Assembly (NCBI GenBank): GCA_021796055.1
Contig: JAJYOS010000104.1
Span: forward strand, 1-11,696
Direction of reading: 5' to 3'
DNA length: 11,696 nt
Origin: Bacteroidota bacterium
Lineage (GTDB): Bacteria > Bacteroidota > Kryptoniia > Kryptoniales > JAKASW01
Position numbers and translations under genes: made by a program. The notes under the pieces are model-generated. The model worked only from the letters and a program-made list of their open reading frames with translations. It searched no databases and was not told where the DNA came from. Of this stretch, positions 7,372-11,696 are shown in pieces. Positions within the stretch are counted from its first letter, which is position 1. Every line of letters begins with the position of its first letter.

Positions 7372-8139
7372 TTACATCAACCTGACTAATTGAACGACAT
7401 CACCTTCGAACGACTCCAGAAGCCTGCTGAAAACGAACACGAAAAACGGCAGGGATGCCATGAGCGTAAAGAGTCCGACTCCTATCGCTATCGGCATTCC
7501 GACGAAGAATACATTGATCTGGGGAACCATTCTCGAGACTATTCCCAACAGGACGTCGGTAAGGAACAGCGAGACGATCACGGGCGCGCCGATCTTTATA
7601 GCGGCGACGAAAACCATTCCGGTCATATGAACGAACAGGTCAACCGCGGAACCGGTAATCTTTAGGCCCGAAACCGGGACAGCGCTGTAGCTGCTTGCCA
7701 ACGCCTCGAGCAGGAACAGATGCCCGTTCAGGATAAGGAAAATGAATATCGCGACGATATACTCGAACTGGCCGATTACCGGAACGTCGAATCCGTTCTG
7801 CGGGTCTATCAGGCTCGAAAGCGAGAAGCCCATCACGATTCCGAACAATTCGCCCGCATATACGACGGCATGGAAGATTATTCCCAGTGAGAATCCTATC
7901 GCAGACCCCACTATAATTTCCTGCAATGCGAGAATAATCAAGGAGCCCAGGTCGAGTGAGACCGTCGGGCTCTGGGCTGCAATGACAGGAAGAATTGCAA
8001 ACGAAATGAATGCGGCAGCCCATACTTTCAGTTGCGCGGGGATAGCCTGATTACCATACAGGGGCGCTGTCGTAAACATGGATAGCGTCCTGATGAATAT
8101 CAGCAGGAAGATTACGAACTTTTCCGCGTAGAAAGTCAT
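7372..8139 (-). CDS. fliR: FliR, export-gate membrane protein
   Basis: Inner-membrane protein of 255 residues, the normal size, with about six hydrophobic segments. FliR assembles with FliP and FliQ into the helical export-gate channel at the centre of the MS ring. Family features visible are the N-terminal IFIRTLSMFTTAPLYG (14-29), GFSLSSLIDPQNG (104-116) and the LLGIVSRMVPQINVFFVGMP stretch (197-216), followed by a long hydrophobic segment and the LLESFEGD tail. The ATG (8137-8139) comes two bases after the fliQ TAG stop. The AGGA of the fliQ stop region directly abuts the ATG, too close for a good ribosome site, so coupling to fliQ translation is likely. Confidence 0.95.
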   Translation of the reverse strand: MTFYAEKFVIFLLIFIRTLSMFTTAPLYGNQAIPAQLKVWAAAFISFAILPVIAAQSPTVSLDLGSLIILALQEIIVGSAIGFSLGIIFHAVVYAGELFGIVMGFSLSSLIDPQNGFDVPVIGQFEYIVAIFIFLILNGHLFLLEALASSYSAVPVSGLKITGSAVDLFVHMTGMVFVAAIKIGAPVIVSLFLTDVLLGIVSRMVPQINVFFVGMPIAIGVGLFTLMASLPFFVFVFSRLLESFEGDVVQLVRLM

Positions 8140-8141
8140 TC

Positions 8142-8408
8142 CTATCTCAGAGTTGGAATTATGTTAAAGATGTACTGGGCAAAGGAGATGAACTTCTGCA
8201 TCATGAAAGGGAGCATCAGTATCAGCACCACTCCGATCGCTATAATCTTCGGGACAAACGTGAGCGTCATCTCGTTTATGGAAGTCGCCGCCTGGAAGAT
8301 CGATATTATGAGTCCAACCACAATCGAGACGACGAGTACCGGGGCGGACACAAGAAGTATCGTGTAAAAGGCGTTCCTGGCTATTCCAATCACAAATTCC
8401 TGAGTCAT
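8142..8408 (-). CDS. fliQ: FliQ, small export-gate membrane protein
   Basis: Small membrane protein of 88 residues, matching the usual 89 or so of FliQ, with two membrane helices (about 13-38 and 52-72) that form a hairpin packing around the FliP/FliR channel. Family features are the MTQEFVIGIARNAFYTILLVSAP start, the GLIISIFQAATSINEMTLTFVPK stretch around the turn (32-54) and LMLPFMMQKF. The frame is open upstream to an ATG at 8474, but that would add 22 residues inside fliP that fit no family member. The ATG at 8406-8408 is preceded by GGTGAGAGGG two bases away, and the start comes 7 bases after the fliP stop, so the shorter form is chosen. Confidence 0.95.
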   Translation of the reverse strand: MTQEFVIGIARNAFYTILLVSAPVLVVSIVVGLIISIFQAATSINEMTLTFVPKIIAIGVVLILMLPFMMQKFISFAQYIFNIIPTLR

Positions 8409-8415
8409 TTCCCTC

Positions 8416-9171
8416 TCACCTGAAACTTTGAACGAGTGAACCGACAAGCAGATACCAGCCGTCGACAAGTACAAACAGCAGAATCTTCATCGGAAGTGAA
8501 ATCATCATCGGCGGCACCATCATCATGCCCATCGACATGAGCACGCTCGCCACTATCATGTCTATCATCATGAACGGGATGAAAATCAGAAAACCTATCT
8601 CGAACCCGATGCGCATCTCGCTTATGGCGAACGCCGGGATGACAACGTAGGTAGGTATATCATCCGGGGTATTCGGCCGCTTAAGATGAGCGAGGTGCAC
8701 CATCATGGCGAGATCCTTCTCGCGTGTCTGGCGCAGCATGAAGTCGCGGATCGGCTTCACTCCGACTGCGTAGGCCGAATCGAGCGTAATCTTGTTCTTC
8801 AGGTACGGCTGGAGCGCCGTGTCGTTCACCTTGCTCCACGTCGGTGCCATCACAAAAAAAGTCAGGAAGAGCGCCAGGCCGATCAAGAGCTGTGACGGAG
8901 GCATCGTCTGTGTGCCGAGCGCCTGCTTCAAGAAATAGAGCGCGATTATTATCCTTGGAAAGGCCGTCGTCATTATCAATATCGCCGGCGCCAGTGTCAG
9001 GATCGTCATGAAGAAGAGGATCTGGAGCGTGACGGCGACATCCTGGGGCTTGGTTGCCGAATCGATGCCGAACGTTACCTTCGGAATCGGGATCGTCGTC
9101 TGCGCGTGCAATGACGGGACAATCGAGAACAGACAGAAAAATATCACACCGAAAATCAATAGCCTTTTCAT
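8416..9171 (-). CDS. fliP: FliP, core export-gate protein with cleavable signal peptide
   Basis: Membrane protein of 251 residues that forms the pentameric core of the flagellar export gate. Residues 1-23 form a signal peptide (basic MKR, hydrophobic core, SLHA before the likely cleavage), as is usual for FliP in diderm bacteria. The mature part has helices near 45-69, 95-110, 185-207 and 220-246. The family signatures are present: LTLAPAILIMTTAFPRIII (58-76), PPSQLLIGLALFLTFFVM (91-108) and FEIGFLIFIPFMMIDMIVASVLMSMGMMMVPP (190-221). The ATG overlaps the fliO stop (ATGA, 9168-9171); upstream purines are weak, so translation is likely coupled to fliO. Length and motifs are normal and the call is secure. 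Confidence 0.97.
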   Translation of the reverse strand: MKRLLIFGVIFFCLFSIVPSLHAQTTIPIPKVTFGIDSATKPQDVAVTLQILFFMTILTLAPAILIMTTAFPRIIIALYFLKQALGTQTMPPSQLLIGLALFLTFFVMAPTWSKVNDTALQPYLKNKITLDSAYAVGVKPIRDFMLRQTREKDLAMMVHLAHLKRPNTPDDIPTYVVIPAFAISEMRIGFEIGFLIFIPFMMIDMIVASVLMSMGMMMVPPMMISLPMKILLFVLVDGWYLLVGSLVQSFR

Positions 9172-9503
9172 CTCTGCGAAAAACCTTTCAAAATCTCCGC
9201 AAACCCTTTAGCCTTGTGCGCCTCTCCTGCCGCCTCGATCTTCATGAGAACCTCCGAATCTGTTATCTCTCCGAGGGAGGCTATCGTATTGTCGCCGACG
9301 CCGACCAGCATGACTTTTCCGAAGACGTTTACCAGGTAAATTGACTTCTTCGGCTGCAGGTTCATGGTCATCAGTACTTTCATATTCTCATTCATCAACC
9401 GGGGCTTTGCATAGAAATATTTCTTTACTACCAAGAGGAGCACGATCATCAGCCCGACGATGAATGCCATCGTGAAGAACGTCTTCAAAATCAGCCAATC
9501 CAT
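9168..9503 (-). CDS. fliO: FliO, assembly factor for the FliP complex
   Basis: Short membrane protein of 111 residues: one N-terminal membrane helix (about 7-26), then a cytoplasmic part with the FliO pattern KVLMTMNLQPKKSIYLVNVFGKVMLVGVGDNTIASL (42-77; beta-rich, with the central QPKKSIYLV core) and a helical tail. FliO is known to help FliP oligomerise before the export gate forms. Sequence conservation of this family is low, so the call rests on length, topology, that core and its fixed place between fliN and fliP. The ATG overlaps the fliN stop by one base (TAATG) with AAGGA twelve bases upstream, and its own TGA overlaps the fliP start. Confidence 0.88.
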   Translation of the reverse strand: MDWLILKTFFTMAFIVGLMIVLLLVVKKYFYAKPRLMNENMKVLMTMNLQPKKSIYLVNVFGKVMLVGVGDNTIASLGEITDSEVLMKIEAAGEAHKAKGFAEILKGFSQR

Positions 9504-9877
9504 TACTTCTTGAGTCCTTTCAGGCGCAGCGAAGCATCCACCAGGCTTGTGACCCTGATTCCAAAGTGCTTGTCGACTATTACCACTTCTCCCTCTGCCA
9601 TCTTGCGGCCGTTTACAAGGATGTCGACCGGCTCGCTGACGAGCTTGTCGAATTCGATGATCGAGCCTCTGCCCAACGCAAGAATATCCTTTATCATCAT
9701 CGTGGTCTTGCCGAGCTCCACTGTAACCGCGAGGTTCAGATCCAGAAGAAGCTCTATCCTGTTTTCGTCGCCGCCCGCGGCCTGGCTCGTTCCTACCAAA
9801 TCCTCGAATCCCGGATCCTGAACTTCGTTCGGCTGCGCTTCTTCGTTCTTTGTGTTCTGAGTAATATCCTCTGCCAT
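9503..9877 (-). CDS. fliN: FliN, flagellar switch (C-ring) protein
   Basis: C-ring protein of 124 residues. It has an acidic, unstructured N-terminus (1-38) and a SpoA/SurfaceAntigen-type domain (about 42-120) with the family stretches LLDLNLAVTVELGKT, LALGRGSIIEFDKL, EPVDILVNGR and VDKHFGIRVTSLVD. FliN pairs with FliM to form the base of the switch complex and is also a docking site for the export ATPase complex. There is no CheC-like phosphatase domain, so this is FliN and not FliY. The ATG comes two bases after the fliM TAA, with a good GGAG site seven bases upstream overlapping the last fliM codons. Confidence 0.95.
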   Translation of the reverse strand: MAEDITQNTKNEEAQPNEVQDPGFEDLVGTSQAAGGDENRIELLLDLNLAVTVELGKTTMMIKDILALGRGSIIEFDKLVSEPVDILVNGRKMAEGEVVIVDKHFGIRVTSLVDASLRLKGLKK

Positions 9878-9879
9878 CT

Positions 9880-10887
9880 TTATTCTCCGCTTTGTTCCTC
9901 TTCGGTGGAACCTCTTATGATTTTTACTGCTTTATGCCCTTCGTGTATGCCTGGCTTGGAAAAAAACTTGGTCCTTGCCCCGATCTTAACCGGCAGCAAA
10001 CTGTCTTTCCTGTTGTCGAGTACGACTATGTCTCCAACTTGAAGCTCCACAAGATCCCGGATGGTGATGGTTGCCTGGCCGAGTATGACGCTGACCGGGA
10101 GAGTCGTGGTGGAAATATTTCTCACTATCGTCTCGGATTTCGACTTTTGCACACCGGGGTTTGTGCTGGCGGGAGCTCCGCGCTTCAAGTTCATCTGCTG
10201 TATGACTTCCTCCAGCGAGAACGTGGGGAAGCACAGGTTCATGAGATAATTGCCGTTGGCGATCTGGACGTCGAAAGATACCACAAGCACGATCTCGCTT
10301 GCGGGTGCGATCTGCAGGAAATCTGCTTCACTTTCGAACCTATCGAGAGAATATCTCAAATCACTTACCGACTTCCAGGCACTCTGCAGGTCCTGCAGGC
10401 ATTTCTCAACCGTTCCCTTGACAAGGGTCTTCTCAATTTCTGTGACTGCCCGGAGCTTTCTCGCCGGGTCTCCGCCTCCGCCGCCCAGCAACCGCTCGAC
10501 GATTGCAAAAACCAGCGTAGGAGAGAATTCCAGTACTCCTCTTCCTTCCGTGTTTTCTATGTTGAACACGTAAAGGCACGTAGGACTGCCGATAGAGAGC
10601 TGGTACTCGGAGTAAAAAAGTTGGTCGACCGAGCTGACGGAAATAGAAACCTGCGTCTGGAGCCTTGAGGCGAGATAGAAACCGAACAACTCGGCAAACG
10701 TCTCGTGGACAGTCTGGAATATCCTGAGCTGGTTCTTGGAAACGCGGTTGGGCCTCCTGAAGTCGAAGCTCTGAATATCGCGCTCAGACTTCTCGGCTTC
10801 CTTGGCCTCAACTGCTCCCGGAGCCGGCTCCTTGCCGATACCGGCCAGCAGATTATCTATTTCCGATTGAGAAAGTACTTCCGGCAT
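9880..10887 (-). CDS. fliM: FliM, flagellar switch (C-ring) protein
   Basis: Switch protein of 335 residues, normal for FliM. The N-terminal peptide LSQSEIDNLL (5-14) is the conserved site that binds phosphorylated CheY, so the motor is set up to answer a chemotaxis signal although no che genes are in the window. A variable linker (15-38) leads to the CheC-like middle domain (about 40-230), containing the GGxG region as a run of five glycines (135-139, in LLGGGGGDP). The C-terminal SpoA domain (about 255-325) binds FliN, with LPVSVILGQATITIRDLVELQVGD (263-286). The ATG lies 7 bases after the fliL stop; the upstream GAGATAGAA is a weak ribosome site. All domains look intact. Confidence 0.97.
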   Translation of the reverse strand: MPEVLSQSEIDNLLAGIGKEPAPGAVEAKEAEKSERDIQSFDFRRPNRVSKNQLRIFQTVHETFAELFGFYLASRLQTQVSISVSSVDQLFYSEYQLSIGSPTCLYVFNIENTEGRGVLEFSPTLVFAIVERLLGGGGGDPARKLRAVTEIEKTLVKGTVEKCLQDLQSAWKSVSDLRYSLDRFESEADFLQIAPASEIVLVVSFDVQIANGNYLMNLCFPTFSLEEVIQQMNLKRGAPASTNPGVQKSKSETIVRNISTTTLPVSVILGQATITIRDLVELQVGDIVVLDNRKDSLLPVKIGARTKFFSKPGIHEGHKAVKIIRGSTEEEQSGE

Positions 10888-10894
10888 TTCTATC

Positions 10895-11413
10895 TCATTG
10901 AATTATGAATTTGCTGAAATAGACATTGAGCACGCTCCCCGTTGTCAAATCCTTATTCAGCTTCTGTTTGATTTCGACCTTCAGGCTGTCCCTTGAATTA
11001 ATGTCGTCAAGCTCAGGGAGCGTTTTGCTCGTCAGAATGTTTATTATCGCATCATGAATCTGCACCGTGCGTTTCTGCAGCTCCTGCATGGTTGCCTCAG
11101 AGGTCACTTCCAGGCCTATGGTCGTTAGAAGGAACCTCAAACCGTTTGTGCCCGCCGGATTGACGATCATGTCCTTCACGACAAAGACATGGTCGAAATT
11201 TGGATCTGTCCTCCCGTCAGCCGTCTGTGCAGTTTTCGCCGGAGCGGCAGCCGTCGCCGGAGCTGCCTGAGGGTCGGCGCCGCGTTTCAGAACAAACCCG
11301 ACCAGGAAGTAAGCGACGACGAGTTGGGCTAATACCACAATTCCAATTGTCATCAGCTTCTTTGATTTCTTAGTTTTCTTCCCTTCAGCCGGTTGTTGAT
11401 TTTCTTCAGCCAT
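10895..11413 (-). CDS. fliL: FliL, stator-associated flagellar basal body protein
   Basis: Single-pass inner-membrane protein of 172 residues. A lysine-rich cytoplasmic N-terminus (1-20) precedes one membrane helix (about 21-42), then an Ala/Pro/Thr-rich periplasmic linker (45-70) and the FliL periplasmic domain (72-172). The domain carries the family pattern: VKDMIVNPAGTNGLRFLLTTIGLEV, ELQKRTVQIHDAIINILTSKT, and the ending VLNVYFSKFIIQ, close to the usual VyFteFviQ. FliL forms a ring around the MotAB stator and supports its activity. It is the first recognised gene of the operon here; motA/motB are not seen. The ATG at 11411-11413 has GAGG twelve bases upstream, a rather long spacing. Confidence 0.93.
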   Translation of the reverse strand: MAEENQQPAEGKKTKKSKKLMTIGIVVLAQLVVAYFLVGFVLKRGADPQAAPATAAAPAKTAQTADGRTDPNFDHVFVVKDMIVNPAGTNGLRFLLTTIGLEVTSEATMQELQKRTVQIHDAIINILTSKTLPELDDINSRDSLKVEIKQKLNKDLTTGSVLNVYFSKFIIQ

Positions 11414-11696
11414 TTTCTAATCAAGCCTCTTCTTGATGTTTATTAAGATCCACGAGACTCTAAACTCAAGCACTATGCCGACCTTTGGCGTCGAATACAG
11501 AGCGTTTTTTGCGGTTTTGAGGAAGCGGATTGGATTACCTGCCCAATATTGAGCAAGTGGTTAATATTGCAAGAGGTCCTTAGGCAGGGAATCGTCTTCC
11601 AGAATCCCGAAGGAAAGAACGGCCTTCTTGATGAAGATTCGGCCCTGAAATGTCAAGAGAGAAGAACTGCGAAGGATGTGAAAGCTCAAGCCTTGA
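11414..11696. other. Stretch upstream of fliL with no recognised gene
   Basis: No gene can be named in these 283 bases. On the minus strand one frame is open for 44 codons from the right edge (11564-11695), stops at a TAA (11561-11563), then is open for 47 codons to a TAG (11417-11419) three bases before the fliL ATG; this part has no ATG. The codon-aligned frame on the plus strand is open from 11447 to the right edge (83 codons), also without ATG. On the minus strand a TTGACA (11651-11656) resembles a -35 box, but I see no matching -10 box. A 7-base inverted repeat, CAATATT/AATATTG, spans about 11543-11568. It could be a decayed gene end, a non-coding repeat, or the leader of the operon. Confidence 0.4.

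Noticed and set aside
8409..8474. Longer fliQ form starting at 8474 (110 residues)
   Set aside because: The extra 22 residues lie inside fliP and match no FliQ, while the 8408 start has a good ribosome site and gives the normal family length.
11470..11483. GG-N10-GC spacing on the minus strand upstream of fliL, like a sigma-54 promoter core
   Set aside because: The flanking bases (AGGTC and GTGCTT) fit TGGCAC/TTGCA poorly, and one such spacing is expected by chance in a region of this size.

Overview
This window is one continuous flagellar gene cluster, with every recognised gene on the minus strand. In transcription order (right to left) it reads fliL, fliM, fliN, fliO, fliP, fliQ, fliR, flhB, flhA, flhF, flhG, a small two-pass membrane protein of unknown function, a FliA-type sigma factor, a fused HDOD protein, and the first 20 codons of what looks like a second HDOD-type gene cut by the left edge. 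Neighbouring genes overlap or are separated by at most 7 bases, so I read it as one translationally coupled operon with no room for an internal terminator.

Region by region: 11414-11696 has no gene I can name, but one minus-strand frame there is almost free of stops and runs to just before fliL. 9503-11413 encodes the stator-associated protein FliL and the switch proteins FliM and FliN. 4208-9503 encodes the complete membrane core of the flagellar type III export apparatus (FliO, FliP, FliQ, FliR, FlhB, FlhA). 2177-4211 encodes FlhF and FlhG, the SRP-type GTPase and MinD-type ATPase that set where and how many flagella are built. 1-2177 is the regulatory end: an unknown membrane protein, the flagellar sigma factor, and one or two HDOD proteins.

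The organism is a motile bacterium with mid-range base composition (near 50% G+C by eye). FlhF/FlhG suggests controlled flagellar number and position. FliN is a plain SpoA-domain protein rather than the long FliY form, and FliP carries a signal peptide. The layout would suit a diderm lineage outside the classical enteric model, but the sequence alone does not fix a phylum.

The most interesting point is at the regulatory end. The gene right after the sigma factor, overlapping it by ATGA, encodes an HDOD domain whose C-terminal tail aligns without gaps to region 4 of the sigma factor encoded next door (17 identities in 50 positions). It has no sigma region 2, so it looks like a dedicated HDOD-sigma4 hybrid that could act on FliA or RNA polymerase. 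A second point is that FlhG has Asn where MinD-family ATPases carry a catalytic Asp.
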